Positions 1 to 11,932 of a DNA stretch of 64,000 bases are shown here, piece after piece (the stretch's first letter is position 1; the number at the start of each line of letters is the position of its first letter). Made by a program: the position numbers and the translations under genes. The stretch comes from Saussurea involucrata (taxonomy: Eukaryota; Streptophyta; Magnoliopsida; Asterales; Asteraceae): positions 12,783,370 through 12,847,369 of the forward strand of contig CM066317.1 in assembly GCA_033807775.1 (NCBI GenBank), read 5' to 3'. The notes beneath the pieces are model-generated. The model worked only from the letters and a program-made list of their open reading frames with translations. It searched no databases and had not been told where the DNA came from.

Positions 1-1546
1 CCCAAAAGGATAACCAATGCATTCACGTCAAGTAAACTTCAATTACAATATCATTCATGCAATTTCAACCCCAAGCCTACGTCGAGCTTATCAAATCGGG
101 TCAATGCTCTTAAGACTCAACTGAGTTCAAAACCGAGCCATCTACTCAAAGGATCTAATGATCATTATGCAACATACGCTCCGAGGCATGATAATCCTAC
201 GACCCCTTCATTGCTACTTTCCCAACGAAGTCAATTATACAGGTATATATATATGTACACGTATATGCAACTCTTTTATACTCCACAATGTATATATTTC
301 GCCAAGGTTCATTAGTTCCAAAGGTATTAAGAACGCGAAATTTATCAAACAGTCTTTACACCTAAGACCGACACTTGTTCAAATAGAAAGCAGTTAAGCA
401 TATAACACATCCAAGACTCCATCTCGAGTCACTAAAACTGACAAACATTCAAAAGACTCATTTGAATATAAATCAAGCCTTTAAGGCCAAAATAAACGTT
501 TGGTTAAACATGTGTCACTCACACGATTACGTAAACCAAAATACATTGTTACCTAAAATATTTACCCTTTTTAATCCCTTAATTGGCCATCGGCCCCAAA
601 AAAAAGTTTTACCACTCTTAAAACTTTACATGGTCGGATTTACCAAAATCCTCCAACCCACATGTTCACATTTTTTTAGAACGTAATACATCATAAATAT
701 TGCACATCCACAATAAACATTAAAAGCGTGCTTTGACTACATATCTTTCGCTTGTGCAACAATAAATCAAAACTTCTTTCATTAGTGATTTATTCGTCAA
801 TCACTCAAAATCCTTAACTATGTCGTACACGATAAAATTTGCTTTGCGCATACCCTCTGCATAACAGCATACCGGTACCGCTCACGGTTTTTATTCCTGT
901 CCGCACAGGCGTACGCGGGACGCACCCAGACCGTACCCAATGACAGACGAAAGGTCTCATACACCTTACACAGCTATCAATAACACTCTACTTCCGATCA
1001 GTGGTCGCCCTTTCGGCTTTGTAACACTTACTATACATGCATTCCAGGGCCCACTTACTCAACCATTTCATACTATTAAAGTTTGCCTCGGCGGATTTTC
1101 ATGAGTCCCGCCAGTTCCAGGTTGTCTTTCCAACCCCCAATCATTTACTGATCTAATCTCCAAAGAATTGAAGGACATTGGTGGCGTACCCACCATCGTT
1201 CTACCATAACACAAAGAGATAGCTATAAGAAATGGTTATACGAGTATAGACATGCAAAACGTACTTTACCGATCATTAGTCACTGTGACAATTTAGAAAC
1301 AAGTATGCTCATGTAACTCATATTCATAATAACAGTAGCTAATTGAAATTGCGAACATACTTTACATGAGAATTCTCGTTGCCATTGCTACAGTACTAAT
1401 TTCACGTATTTCCTTTGACTCTAAGACTATCCCGTCTTAACACTTCTACCCATATCTCATATATCATAACCTACTCCATCTCAGCTTAAGTCTAAGTATC
1501 TTATCAGCATACTTAGTTCGCTTAAACTAGTGCTCTGATACCATAT
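1..1546 (-). mobile_element. Non-coding internal region of LTR element D (partial, runs off the left edge)
   Basis: This stretch lies directly inside the primer binding site of element D, so it should be D's 5' internal region read on the minus strand. I see no gag, protease or RT similarity in any frame, and the short ORFs look like chance. Around 980-1080 and 1130-1165 it resembles the internal region of element A around 33175-33255 and 33390-33425, including a shared run around 'acttactcaacca' followed by 'tcatactatt'. The likely reading is a large retrotransposon derivative (LARD): LTRs, PBS and a long non-coding interior that relies on a helper element. The far LTR lies outside the window. 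Confidence 0.6.
1532..1543 (-). promoter_or_regulatory. Primer binding site of element D (initiator Met-tRNA type)
   Basis: The minus strand reads TGGTATCAGAGC three bases after the LTR end, complementary to the 3' end of plant initiator methionine tRNA. It fixes the element's orientation (minus) and makes the LTR to its right the 5' LTR. Confidence 0.85.
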
Positions 1547-1849
1547 TGTAACACCCTAAAATCAGGGCTAATTTAAACCTCAATTTTCCACAAGTTATGA
1601 TAATATAAACTTCAACTTATATAACTATAGCAAGGAAATTAACCATCAAGAGTATATTTACAAATACAGGATCCTTCAAATAACCTATCAATCTAATCAT
1701 ATCACTATAATTAGATTAACTAAGTTATTTAAGCAATCCATCAAAATCTCTTCTTGTTAATTAACACTTCTGCTATTCCAAAACGCTCGTCCCACAACCC
1801 TTTATTTCCTCGAGTTGGTACCTGATAAGAAAACATCATATGAAACGAT

Positions 1850-1863
1850 TAGGCCAACGCCTA
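1850..1863 (-). promoter_or_regulatory. Conserved LTR stem-loop, element D copy
   Basis: TAGGC and GCCTA flank a 4-nt loop (plus strand CAAC), directly next to GTGAG (CTCAC on the sense strand). It lies about 303 bp from the sense-strand LTR 3' end, with ACCTG (sense CAGGT) at 1820-1824. It matches the structure in elements A, B, G and the solo LTR. Confidence 0.6.
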
Positions 1864-2163
1864 GTGAGAACATTCGTTTCAATAATAACATTTGCAAAAT
1901 CAATGTAAACAAGTTACAACAAACCTGATTACTCCTTTTCTTACCGTACAACAACTCCTTTCAACAATGGTAATCTACCCCACTCCCACAACTATGACTA
2001 ATTCACCTAGTCATATTATCATATACCAGAGCCTTCTACGAATCAATCCCAGATTCTAGATCAATGCTCTCATCCAATAAATCGCAATTACACATGGCTA
2101 TTTATTGGAAAGAAAGTAGAGATTACAATTACTCATGTCAATCTCTATTCATCCCGAGAAATC

Positions 2164-2466
2164 AGGAATTACGATTACTCACATCAATTCCTTATTTCAC
2201 ATACACTCAGGAATTACGATTACTCACATCAATTCCTTATTTCACATACACTCAGGAATTACGATTACTCACATCAATTCCTTATTTCACATACACCCGG
2301 GAATTACGATTACTCACATCAATTCCTTATTTCACATACACTCAGGAATTACGATTACTCACATCAATTCCTTATTACACATAAATGGGAATTACGATTA
2401 CTCACATCAATTCCACATTTACAATACACACACTGGAATTACGATTACTCACATCAATTCCATGTG
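2164..2466. repeat. 45-bp tandem repeat inside LTR D, about 7 copies
   Basis: Copies of a 45-bp unit containing GGAATTACGATTACTCAC begin near 2164, 2209, 2254, 2299, 2344, 2387 and 2433; the last ones vary in length. 45 is a multiple of three, so every reading frame repeats its residues and produces spurious repetitive ORFs here. There is no reason to call a protein. Confidence 0.9.
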
Positions 2467-2754
2467 TTTATATCAAGCTAGTGCCTATGGATCCATTACA
2501 CTTAACACATTCCTGCCTAGCATCATACTAGCGCAGTCTATAAACCTAACATACTACTATTTAAAAGTACATATGTTCAAGTAACATAAGATATATGTCA
2601 ATTCTTAAATCGCACATTTCCACGATTAACGAAACTATACTTTCCAATTTCTAGAATAGTACAGATAATACAAAGTCTCTGGATACCTTAACTATTATAT
2701 TCTTAAGTTCATATCCAAGATCTATTACCAAAATCTGTAAACTGACTCTTTTTA

Positions 2755-2822
2755 TCCAACTCCCGGTATTCCCAACTCCCGGTATCCCCAACTCCCGGTA
2801 TCCCCAACTCCCGGTAGTCAAC
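2755..2822. repeat. Short tandem repeat with CCCGGTAT core in LTR D
   Basis: Four copies of a roughly 17-bp unit, CCCAACTCCCGGTAT with variants, are followed to about 2955 by scattered GTACCGGGACT units. This is the GC-rich palindromic repeat class of this LTR. Confidence 0.8.
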
Positions 2823-2995
2823 ACATGTACCGGGACTTCACTGGAACTCATAAGTACCGGGATTTGCCTCTATCGAGACTTCCAACTTTCGGTACTCTTG
2901 ATCATATCGGGACAGCACCAGGACAATTCAGTACCGGGGCTTTCATGTACCGGGACTACGTACAGTTTATTTCAACAAGTTCCACAAATCGACTT

Positions 2996-4179
2996 TGTTA
3001 GACAACCTAGGGGGGGTAAGGTTGTATTTAAAACTTTTACTTTCAAAAATTCTTTTATAAAAATATCTTAATAATGTAAATACAACAGAGTATATGAAAA
3101 CACAACAGATACGTATAAATACAGGATAGTATAAATATAGTAAATAAAGCAGAGTATAAATGCAATGAATATACAATAATTATATAAACAGATATAATTA
3201 AATGCACAGCGGAAATATAAAGAGATAAGGGATAGAGATACTTGACACGGAGATTTAGTGATTTACCACAACTTGGTAAATCACTAGCCGAGACACTTCC
3301 CGACACGATCCAATAAACGTATTCTTTACGGTAGAATACAAACCAAATACAAAGGAAAGCAATAGGCTCTCAAGCTCTAGCTTATTGAGATATACAGGAT
3401 CACACACCCGTTATTCAAACACTTACAAGAGGAGTATAACTCACAATGGAAATCACTCTTGTATAATATTTATCACTTGGATATTTTATAAAAACGTTTT
3501 ATAAAATAAATATGTAGTGATAATATGTAGTATGGAATATTAGTTGGGAGAGATCAGATGGATAGATGGCTGTTAGTTGTATCTGTATTGTATTTATTTC
3601 TTCTCCACCATCGCATGCATTATATAGCAGCTCTTCCAACGGATACATGCATCCGCGGTATACCGCCAAAAGCACGCGGTATACCGTGCAGTAATAGTAC
3701 ACTGACACTCCAACGGCTCTCATGCAAAGTTGACTTCTGGAATACGTACGTGGCGGTATGCCGGCTAGGACTCGCGGTATGCCGCCTGTAAAAGTAGCTT
3801 CAACCAATCAGCATTGCACAGCAACCTCTGCCGCGGTATACCGCCGGTACCACGCGGTATGCCGGCGTCAGAAAGGGCAGCTTCCAGGCCGCAACCAATC
3901 TTGCTGGATCTTCTCAATAAACCCTATTTAATTAAAATCATTTATTGGGTTTTTAGAAATATCCAAGTGGTATATTATTTTAGGGTGTTTATCATTATAA
4001 ATTATAAACACTAATGACAACGTAAATCTTCCGTCTTGAACTCTTCAGATAAAATCTTCGTGTTCTTCAAGAACTGTACACTTGGATTGGATTGTTAGAT
4101 AAACAATAATACGGTGTGTTTGTAATCATCAAAATAAATATATATAAATATATAGAGATGTGGTACACTTGCACCAACA
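2996..4179 (-). repeat. 3' LTR of C1
   Basis: 1184 bp, plus-strand TGTTAGACAACC to TTGCACCAACA. It contains six GGTATACC/GGTATGCC palindromes (about 3655-3868). A TATA-like CTATATAATG (minus strand, about 3618-3630) sits immediately downstream of that array in the sense direction, so the palindromes lie just upstream of the likely promoter. A run of seven G at 3010-3016 matches the other LTR. Confidence 0.92.
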
Positions 4180-4193
4180 ATCTCCCCCTTTTT
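4180..4193 (-). promoter_or_regulatory. Polypurine tract of C1
   Basis: The minus strand reads AAAAAGGGGGAGAT directly before the 3' LTR TGTTGG, the usual plus-strand DNA primer position of a retrotransposon. Confidence 0.8.
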
Positions 4194-4548
4194 GATGATG
4201 ACAAACACAACCGCTAAGCATGAGCATATGCGGTTTCTCTCCCCCGTTTGTCGAAACAAAAAGGGTCAAGAAAGACGGTATGTTTCCCCTCGAGAGATGC
4301 TCCCCCTCAAAATATGCATATATTTGAGGTAGCATAAACTCATGGGTAAAGATAATAAAACGCTCCCCCTCAAATTAATAACGATATTAATTGATGATTT
4401 TATAAAATTTTGAGAGAAAAAAAATGCATAAAAGATACGCATAAAATTGACATGAAACAGAATAACCAAAAAGAAACACTTGCACCAAAAAAGGATCTTA
4501 AGGCTTCGATTTTTCGGTTAATTTTATGTGAGCAAAAAATTACCACGT

Positions 4549-4672
4549 ATTATGTCCTCGTCAGGGAACACGTATTATATCCTCGTCAGGAAACACGTAT
4601 TATATCCTCGTCAGGAAACACGTATTATATCCTCGTCAGGAAACACGTATTATATCCTCGTCAGGAAACACC
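4549..4672. repeat. 25-bp tandem array replacing pol in C1, 5 copies
   Basis: Five near-identical copies of a unit with core CGTATTATATCCTCGTCAGG lie between the end of gag and the 3' LTR. The homologous place in C2 has nine copies. No function is visible; it marks the segment where pol would normally be. Confidence 0.88.
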
Positions 4673-4816
4673 TACAAAAGGCAAAGAAAATTTTTCGTGG
4701 TACCCTTTTCTTATGGGTCCTTTTAACAGTTAGTATAAAACATAAACTGCAAAAAAAATTAAAATATGTTGTCGACATAAAATAAAACAAGACAACATAC
4801 AATCCACAAAATTTGT

Positions 4817-6718
4817 TTAAAACCACAAACGCATCCCACCGGGATTGTCAACATTAAACATTCCTTTCGGAATCCATTTTCTAACCATTCTAATTTTGCG
4901 ATTGTATTTATCATACACATAAAATGAAGCATTTATATTCGCATTAGGTCTAGTAAAATTACTATTATACATGCGAGCATATGGTTTCCTCCCATAATTC
5001 ACATTTTTCATTTTTGACATATATGGGGGTTTTTGCACATAAGGTTTTCTCGTTTCAACTTTAGGTGGTTCAAAACACTTTTTAATTTGAATACACGAGC
5101 ACGTATCAATACATGTATTAGAACCAATGCCTTTTCTACAATTAATGCGATTAGACATATTTAGCATTTTTAACACTTTATCATTGCTATTTTGAAATGC
5201 TTTAGCTAACATATTATCTTTTTCATATAAATCGCATTTAGCTTTTAAACAAGCATTATCATTTATGAGAATATCACATTTTGCACATATGTCATTTTCT
5301 TCTATTCTTTTATCTAAACATGCAAGTTTCTCATTTAAAACATCACATGATTTGCAAACAATATTTTTACTTAATTTATTTTCTAACTTAGTGATAACAT
5401 CTAAATCATAAGTAGATTTTTGTTTACCGTCATCTATTTCCTTTTTATATGCAGATACGGTTTCTTTTAATTTAGTGATTTCATCTTTATACTTATTTGC
5501 AAGAGCGGCCATGTCATTGAATGATTCATATAATAATTCAAGGTTATTTTCATTATCACTATCATAATAATTATCACTATAATTACTATCATAATTATTG
5601 TCATGAAAACATGATGTAGATACCTCATCATCACGGTCGGCCATGAGACAGATATTCTTGTCTTCATCTTCGTTTGCGCTCCACGCGGCTCCGACGAATG
5701 TTTTTGGTGTGTTGATTTGTTTAGCACGTTTTGGACACACATTTGCATAGTGATTTTTATCACCACACACATAGCAAAAGCCTTTCTTTTTATTGGCTTT
5801 GTCATCGTCACTAGATTCGTCATATTTGTTATGGACGTTGCGACTTTGATTTTTACCACCACGATGGTAGTCTCCATTTCCTTGAAACCTATCAATATTG
5901 GCAAACTTTTTGTTAGATAAAAGTTTAGAGAGTTTTCTTACCATCTCGATTAAATCGTCAAGACTTTCGGATTCGTCATTTGAGGAACTTGCTTCTTCCT
6001 CCTCTTCTTCTTCCTCATCTTTAGGGGCAACGACTTTGAGAGCTATTGACTTCTTTTTAACTTGCTCCCGATCTTTGTTTCTTTTAAGTGCAATTTCATG
6101 CACTTTAAGATTACCGATCAAGTCATCTATCTTCATTATGGAAAGGTCACGGGAGTCTTCTAAAGATGTTATCTTTTGCATCCACTCCGAAGGAAGGGCT
6201 CGTAGGATTTTCCTTATATAGTCCTCGTTAGGATAAGTGCGATCCAAACCTTTCAACGTAGTCACAATAAAGTTAAATCTTTTAAACATTGAGTCAATCG
6301 ACTCATCTTGTTTCATTTCGAACAGTTCATAATCGTGAACTAAAATATTCACTTTACTAGATTTAACTTCCGTGTTTCCACGATGAGTATTATTTAAACT
6401 TTCCCATATTTGATTTGCAGTTTTATATGTATATACTCTTTCAATTTCATCAGTTGTTAAAGCAGCATATAATATATTCTTAGCTTCAAAGTTTAAACAA
6501 AAATGAGTTTCATCAGAAGTAGTCCATTCATCTATAGGTTTATCAATAAAAACATCATCTTTCACAATGGTGGGTTTAAAATTCCCTTTTTCTATAATAT
6601 CCCAAATCTTTTGATTTTTGCCACGCACGTGACATTCAAATAGCTCGGCCCAAATGCCAAACTTTTCAGTATCTATCAAAGGGGGTTTTGAAAACACAAA
6701 ATTAGTTTGTTGAGCCAT
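4817..6718 (-). CDS. Gag polyprotein of copia element C1 (633 aa)
   Basis: Intact 633-codon frame starting 59 bp inside the 5' LTR, just after the PBS. By homology it is the nucleocapsid/capsid protein that would package element RNA into cytoplasmic virus-like particles. Residues about 60-190 form the UBN2/gag-polypeptide domain typical of Ty1-copia (see the WESLNNTHRGNTEV block). An acidic run of nine E follows near residue 235, then a CCHC zinc knuckle CYVCGDKNHYANVC at about 316-329, and a Lys/Asn-rich C-terminal half. The frame ends at NPGGMRLWF followed by a stop. In the related C3 a similar end precedes the protease, so the stop marks where pol was lost. The first ATG fits the conserved MAQQT start shared with C2 and C3. 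Confidence 0.9.
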   Translation of the reverse strand: MAQQTNFVFSKPPLIDTEKFGIWAELFECHVRGKNQKIWDIIEKGNFKPTIVKDDVFIDKPIDEWTTSDETHFCLNFEAKNILYAALTTDEIERVYTYKTANQIWESLNNTHRGNTEVKSSKVNILVHDYELFEMKQDESIDSMFKRFNFIVTTLKGLDRTYPNEDYIRKILRALPSEWMQKITSLEDSRDLSIMKIDDLIGNLKVHEIALKRNKDREQVKKKSIALKVVAPKDEEEEEEEEASSSNDESESLDDLIEMVRKLSKLLSNKKFANIDRFQGNGDYHRGGKNQSRNVHNKYDESSDDDKANKKKGFCYVCGDKNHYANVCPKRAKQINTPKTFVGAAWSANEDEDKNICLMADRDDEVSTSCFHDNNYDSNYSDNYYDSDNENNLELLYESFNDMAALANKYKDEITKLKETVSAYKKEIDDGKQKSTYDLDVITKLENKLSKNIVCKSCDVLNEKLACLDKRIEENDICAKCDILINDNACLKAKCDLYEKDNMLAKAFQNSNDKVLKMLNMSNRINCRKGIGSNTCIDTCSCIQIKKCFEPPKVETRKPYVQKPPYMSKMKNVNYGRKPYARMYNSNFTRPNANINASFYVYDKYNRKIRMVRKWIPKGMFNVDNPGGMRLWF

Positions 6719-6763
6719 TTAAAAGAATAAAAGAAATTTATGCAGAATATTTTTGAAAGACCT

Positions 6764-6775
6764 GCTCTGATACCA
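6764..6775 (-). promoter_or_regulatory. Primer binding site of C1
   Basis: Minus strand TGGTATCAGAGC two bases from the 5' LTR end, complementary to initiator Met-tRNA. Confidence 0.9.
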
Positions 6776-6777
6776 AT

Positions 6778-7961
6778 TGTTAGACAACCTAGGGGGGGTA
6801 AGGTTGTATTTAAAACTTTTACTTTCAAAAATTCTTTTATAAAAATATCTTAATAATGTAAATACAACAGAGTATATGAAAACACAACAGATACGTATAA
6901 ATACAGGATAGTATAAATATAGTAAATAAAGCAGAGTATAAATGCAATGAATATACAATAATTATATAAACAGATATAATTAAATGCACAGCGGAAATAT
7001 AAAGAGATAAGGGATAGAGATACTTGACACGGAGATTTAGTGATTTACCACAACTTGGTAAATCACTAGCCGAGACACTTCCCGACACGATCCAATAAAC
7101 GTATTCTTTACGGTAGAATACAAACCAAATACAAAGGAAAGCAATAGGCTCTCAAGCTCTAGCTTATTGAGATATACAGGATCACACACCCGTTATTCAA
7201 ACACTTACAAGAGGAGTATAACTCACAATGGAAATCACTCTTGTATAATATTTATCACTTGGATATTTTATAAAAACGTTTTATAAAATAAATATGTAGT
7301 GATAATATGTAGTATGGAATATTAGTTGGGAGAGATCAGATGGATAGATGGCTGTTAGTTGTATCTGTATTGTATTTATTTCTTCTCCACCATCGCATGC
7401 ATTATATAGCAGCTCTTCCAACGGATACATGCATCCGCGGTATACCGCCAAAAGCACGCGGTATACCGTGCAGTAATAGTACACTGACACTCCAACGGCT
7501 CTCATGCAAAGTTGACTTCTGGAATACGTACGTGGCGGTATGCCGGCTAGGACTCGCGGTATGCCGCCTGTAAAAGTAGCTTCAACCAATCAGCATTGCA
7601 CAGCAACCTCTGCCGCGGTATACCGCCGGTACCACGCGGTATGCCGGCGTCAGAAAGGGCAGCTTCCAGGCCGCAACCAATCTTGCTGGATCTTCTCAAT
7701 AAACCCTATTTAATTAAAATCATTTATTGGGTTTTTAGAAATATCCAAGTGGTATATTATTTTAGGGTGTTTATCATTATAAATTATAAACACTAATGAC
7801 AACGTAAATCTTCCGTCTTGAACTCTTCAGATAAAATCTTCGTGTTCTTCAAGAACTGTACACTTGGATTGGATTGTTAGATAAACAATAATACGGTGTG
7901 TTTGTAATCATCAAAATAAATATATATAAATATATAGAGATGTGGTACACTTGCACCAACA
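6778..7961 (-). repeat. 5' LTR of C1
   Basis: 1184 bp, apparently identical to the 3' LTR, with the same palindrome array (about 7437-7650), TATA-like site and seven-G run. It is followed by the GACTT duplication. Confidence 0.92.
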
Positions 7962-8544
7962 GACTTAACTTGTGAAATCAGTTCAATCTATGTATTCCAT
8001 TCAATCCTCAATCAGTTTATACAGCTATATTAAGGTTAGTATAACTTAAAAACACTGATTTGTACAACGAATCGAATGAACTCACCTTATTTGCAAAAAC
8101 CCACTTTTCTGCACGATTTCGATTCCAATCTGTTGTTACTGATTTCTGGAAACCTAATCAACAAGCAGATTCATTTACAACCCAACATCTATAACAAATT
8201 ATATCAGAAACCAACACAAATCCTTACCAATTTGATGATCCAAGTTTCTTTCCTTTCTTTCTCTCTTTTCTCTCTATTTCCTTTCTCTCTGCTCTTCTTG
8301 CCGACTCAAAACAAGAAAATGAGATAATATCTCATTCCTTTTAACCTTTATCCATACATACTTCCAAAAGTGACCCAACAGCCCCCTCAATTTCCAATAT
8401 TCCCACAAGTAACATCCAACTTTAAATCCCTTGTATTTTAACCCTATTGAATTATAAAGCTTCCATATAATTCAAGGTTAGTCAAAATACAAATAAATCC
8501 CAATTTTCATTAAAATACTATTAACGAAAATTCAGGATGTTACA

Positions 8545-10482
8545 TCGTTGTTGGGATCCAATCTCTAAGAGACTTCGTATATCCCGTCATGTCACCTTCT
8601 GGGAACATCTTCCCTTCTCTACGGTGTCAAAATTTCAGGACACACCCACTCCATCTACTTCTTTCTTCACAGACACATTTATCTCAATGGACTCACTCCA
8701 ATTATATCCCATACTCTCCTCACCATCTGTTCCACCTCCTTCCGTCTCTTCTCAACCTGAGCCTTCACCTACCCCATCTGAGCCTTCACCTATCCCTTAT
8801 GCGCCATCTGATCATGATCAACCATCTGCACCACCTCCAAGGACTAATTCTGAGCCATCTGCTGAGTCTTTGGATCCTAGTTCCTCTCAACCACAAGATG
8901 AAGCACGACGCTCTGATCGGGTAAGGCAGGTTCCTTCTCACCTTCGTGATTATCATTGTTATGCCACTTTGTTGTCCAACCATGAACCCACTTCCTACAA
9001 GGAAGCCGCTTCTAATCCTGTTTGGCACCAAGCTATGACAGAGGAACTTCAGGCTCTTGACAAAGCCAATACATGGGAGTTTGTACCTCTCCCACCGGGC
9101 AAGTCACCCATTGGTTGCAAATGGGTCTTCAAAATCAAAACGAAGTCTGATGGATCTATTGATCGTTACAAAGCACGCCTTGTGGAAAAAGGCTTCAATC
9201 AAGAATATGGCATTGATTACGAGGAAACGTTTGCTCCCGTGGCTCGGGTCACCTCGGTTCGTAGTCTTCTCGCCATAGCTGCCACCAAGAGATGGCCACT
9301 CTATCAGATGGATGTCAAGAATGCCTTTCTCAATGGTGATCTCGAGGAGGAGGTCTACATGAGACTCCCTCAACGGTTCGTAAAGCCCTCTATGGCCTCA
9401 AACAAGCTCATCGTGCTTGGTTTGAAAAATTTAGCAATATCGTCATCTCATTGGGGTTTTCTCCGAGTAGTTATGATTCTGGCTTGTTTACTCGGACCAC
9501 TGCTGCAGGTACTATCTTACTCCTTCTGTATGTTGATGATATGATCATTACCGGCAGTGACTCTACAGGCATTACCCAGCTTAAACATTCCCTCGGCTCA
9601 TGTTTTGAGATGAAAGATCATGGTAAGCTCCATTATTTTCTTGGCCTTGAAGTTCTATCAAACTCTTCTGGAATCTATCTCTGTCAAGCCAAGTACATTT
9701 CAGATCTACTGTCCAAAGCCGGGATTACAGACAACAAAGTTGGCTCTACACCTATTGAGCAAAATCTGCATCTTGCTCCCAATGCTGGAACCCCTCTGCG
9801 GGATCCTACAAGGTATCGTCAACTAGTTGGATCTCTGGTCTACCTGACTGTTACTCGACCAGATCTTGCCTATGCAGTTCATATAGTTAGCCAGTTCATG
9901 GCTGCTCCATGCTCAAATCACTATGCCGTTGTTCTTCATATACTTCGGTACCTCAAAGGGACAATGTTTCATGGGCTTCACTTCTCATCCACATCATCCT
10001 TAACTCTTCGTGCCTTCTCAGATGCTGACTGGGATGGTGACATAACCGATCGTCGTTCGACCACCGACTATTGTTTCTTCCTTGGGGACTCTCTTATCTC
10101 CTGGCGCAGCAAGAAACAATCGCTGACAGCTCGGTCCAGCACTGAAGCGGAATATCGAGCCTTAGCTGACACTACACAAGAACTTGTATGGCTACGCTAG
10201 TTACTATCTGATATGATTGCTCATCAGTTTTCCCCAACACCATTGTGGTGTGATAACAATAGTGTTATTCAGATCGCTCACAATGATGTCTTTCATGAGC
10301 GCACAAAGCACATCGAGATTGACTGTCATTTCACCCGACAACATGTTCTTCGCAAGACCGTTCGACTTCTTCCAATCTCGACCATTGATCAGACTGCATA
10401 TATCTTCACCAAAGCTCATCTTCCGGGGCGTTTTCGGGCCCTTGTTTCCAAACTCAACTTGGCTCATTATTCCCCTACTTGA
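8545..10482 (+). pseudogene. Ty1-copia pol remnant (end of integrase, RT, RNase H), disrupted
   Basis: Reading starts abruptly after LTR D with the integrase C-terminal signature ISKRLRISRHVTFWE, so the 5' part of this copia element should lie beyond D, outside the window. A Ser/Pro-rich linker follows, then RT from about 9019 (WHQAMTEELQALDKANTWEF; ARLVEKGFNQEYGIDYEETF; MDVKNAFLNG). Near 9373 about 20 codons are missing and the frame shifts before KALYGLKQA. The RT active site YVDDM is at about 9527-9541. RNase H has SDADWDGD and the STEAEYRALA block. A TAG at 10198-10200 interrupts the frame, which then runs on to a stop at 10480-10482. Deletion, frameshift and nonsense codon make it non-functional. 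Confidence 0.9.
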
Positions 10483-10488
10483 GTTTGA

Positions 10489-10699
10489 GGGGGGGGGGGT
10501 GTTAGAATATTATTGTTAATATGTATAGTTCAGGGTCATTTCTGTAATTATGTGAAACTTACCTTGTATAAATAGATCTCTTAAGGTTTATTATTAGGTT
10601 AATCTCCCTTTTGTATTGCTCTATCAATATATGAAAACCGGCCGATTCAGCCATCTCAAGTCTACCTCTCAATCTATCAATCGACTCTTCAATTCTAAC
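10489..10699 (+). repeat. Polypurine tract and short 3' LTR of the copia remnant
   Basis: Eleven G (10489-10499) directly precede a roughly 200-bp LTR that starts TGTTAGAATATT (10500) and ends near TTCTAACG (10699; a canonical end would be CA). A TATA-like TATAAATAG lies at about 10566-10574. The 5' LTR is not in the window, so the end is set by the inverted TGTTAGAA/TTCTAAC pattern only. Confidence 0.7.
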
Positions 10700-11932
10700 G
10701 ATGTTAATCTAAATAATCAGTTTTTTCTTACATGTTTCACAAATGTAATTACATTGGCCTAGAAAATCACAATATCAAAATATTAGTACATGTTTTTATC
10801 ATATACCATAAAAACAATTATTACAAAATTATAATAATAAACACAAATCTAAATAATCTATAATATGTGTAGCATCTCAGGCTAACCATTTTAGATATTA
10901 TGTGTTTTACATTTACCTGGACTCATGGTTTTAAAACATTTTTTATAAATGAGGTATTCAGTCCTTAATAAGACAATCATAATTCTGCTCTCCAACCGAT
11001 GTGAGATCTTATAATCCACCACCTTTTGAAGCATAATGTTCTCGTTGGCGGCTTGGCACACTAGTCCGGTTCTCAGCTCTGGCATCATTTGTAACATATC
11101 AGATTTACGGAATCAAATATTGTCGGTTTTATCCATATCTTAACTCACAGTTTTAAAATACGTATGATACATAAGATATTCAGTCCCTTATAAAATTGCC
11201 TTAATCCCCTTCTAACGTGGAATCTTACAATTTGAACATATATACTAAAAAGTGGCTCTTAATTAACATACTTTTTTTTGGCTTTCAAGGGAGCATGTGA
11301 AGAGAATTTAGCAGTTATGCTTACTTTCCCCTTATTTTCTTTTTTAGGGGATGGTAGTACAAAATTGTGATTTAATATTTATCAAATGTTTATTAGTAAA
11401 AAAATTATTTTTATTATTTTTAATATTTAATATTCTTTATCATCAAAATGAATTTTTAGTAATTGTTTTAAACCAAGTAAGATTTATCGGGTAAAAAACT
11501 TTATCACTTATCAGGTAACGTTTTTGGTCATTTTTATGCCTCTTAAGGGGTAGGATTTTTGGTGTTTGTCATATGCTCAAGTGGGTAGGTAAGTGATGTC
11601 GATAAGTGCTTACTTAGTAAGCGTTCAGTAAACTGTACCTTATACTGATAAATAATTGTTTTTCTTAATTAATGTAGTAAAATTTTAATTTAATTTATTT
11701 TGTAATTATTTGACCCCTTACTTAATAACTTTATAGTGTTTAATAATGTGAATATGAATTTGTCAATTATATTATAAAACTGATGATTACGTAGATGACT
11801 TAATAATTAATGTAGTAAATTCTTAATTTAATTTATTCAAGATTCTTGGTTTCACGTTTTACATTTAAATATACCGAAAAACAATTTAATAAGTGAAAGT
11901 GTTACAATATATATATATATATATATATATAT
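10700..11932. other. AT-rich spacer without recognisable genes
   Basis: I see no coding potential or RNA gene. The segment 11475-11645 has scattered 'ttatcgggtaa', 'gataagtgcttact' and 'gtaagcgttcagtaaac' motifs resembling the hAT-like MITE at 15863-16138, so it may be a decayed relative. A (TA)n tract begins at about 11908. Confidence 0.5.

Larger units (their letters stand above)
2996..7961 (-). mobile_element. C1: gag-only (TR-GAG-like) Ty1-copia element, complete, young
   Basis: Two 1184-bp LTRs (2996-4179 and 6778-7961) flank a 2598-bp interior, with a 5-bp target duplication GACTT at 2991-2995 and 7962-7966. I noticed no difference between the LTRs, so the insertion is recent. The PBS (6764-6775) is initiator-Met type, and a polypurine tract on the minus strand (4180-4193) abuts the 3' LTR. 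The interior holds one Gag frame and a short tandem array but no protease, integrase, RT or RNase H, so any mobility would need pol from another copia element. C2 (42832-47272) is a second copy of the same family. Confidence 0.92.
1547..8544 (-). repeat. 5' LTR of element D, split by copia element C1
   Basis: On the plus strand the LTR begins TGTAACACCC and ends GGATGTTACA, an inverted TG...CA-type terminus. It is interrupted at 2996-7961 by C1; without C1 and one copy of its GACTT target duplication it is about 2027 bp. It abuts the PBS on the left. On the right it abuts copia integrase coding sequence at 8545, so D inserted into the copia remnant. It carries a 45-bp tandem array (2164-2466), CCCGGTAT repeats (about 2755-2820) and the stem-loop at 1850-1863. 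The family is probably Ty3-gypsy, by likeness of its ends and PBS to elements A and B; no D coding region is available to confirm this. Confidence 0.75.

Noticed and set aside
2064..2584. Repetitive ORFs of 106 and 149 codons
   Set aside because: They come from a 45-bp tandem repeat (a multiple of three) inside an LTR; all frames give repetitive peptides and no domain is present.
3499..4014. Small ORFs in the C1 and C2 LTRs, repeated in each LTR
   Set aside because: They fall in the promoter region with GGTATACC repeats, differ between families and have no known motif.
4549..4672. Possible CRISPR-like array (regular repeats), also at 45472-45706 and 2164-2466
   Set aside because: Units are contiguous with no unique spacers, lie inside plant retrotransposons and have no cas genes.
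6764..6775. Possible tRNA fragment at the TGGTATCAGAGC sites
   Set aside because: Only 12 bases match tRNA, always beside an LTR end, so these are primer binding sites, not tRNA genes.
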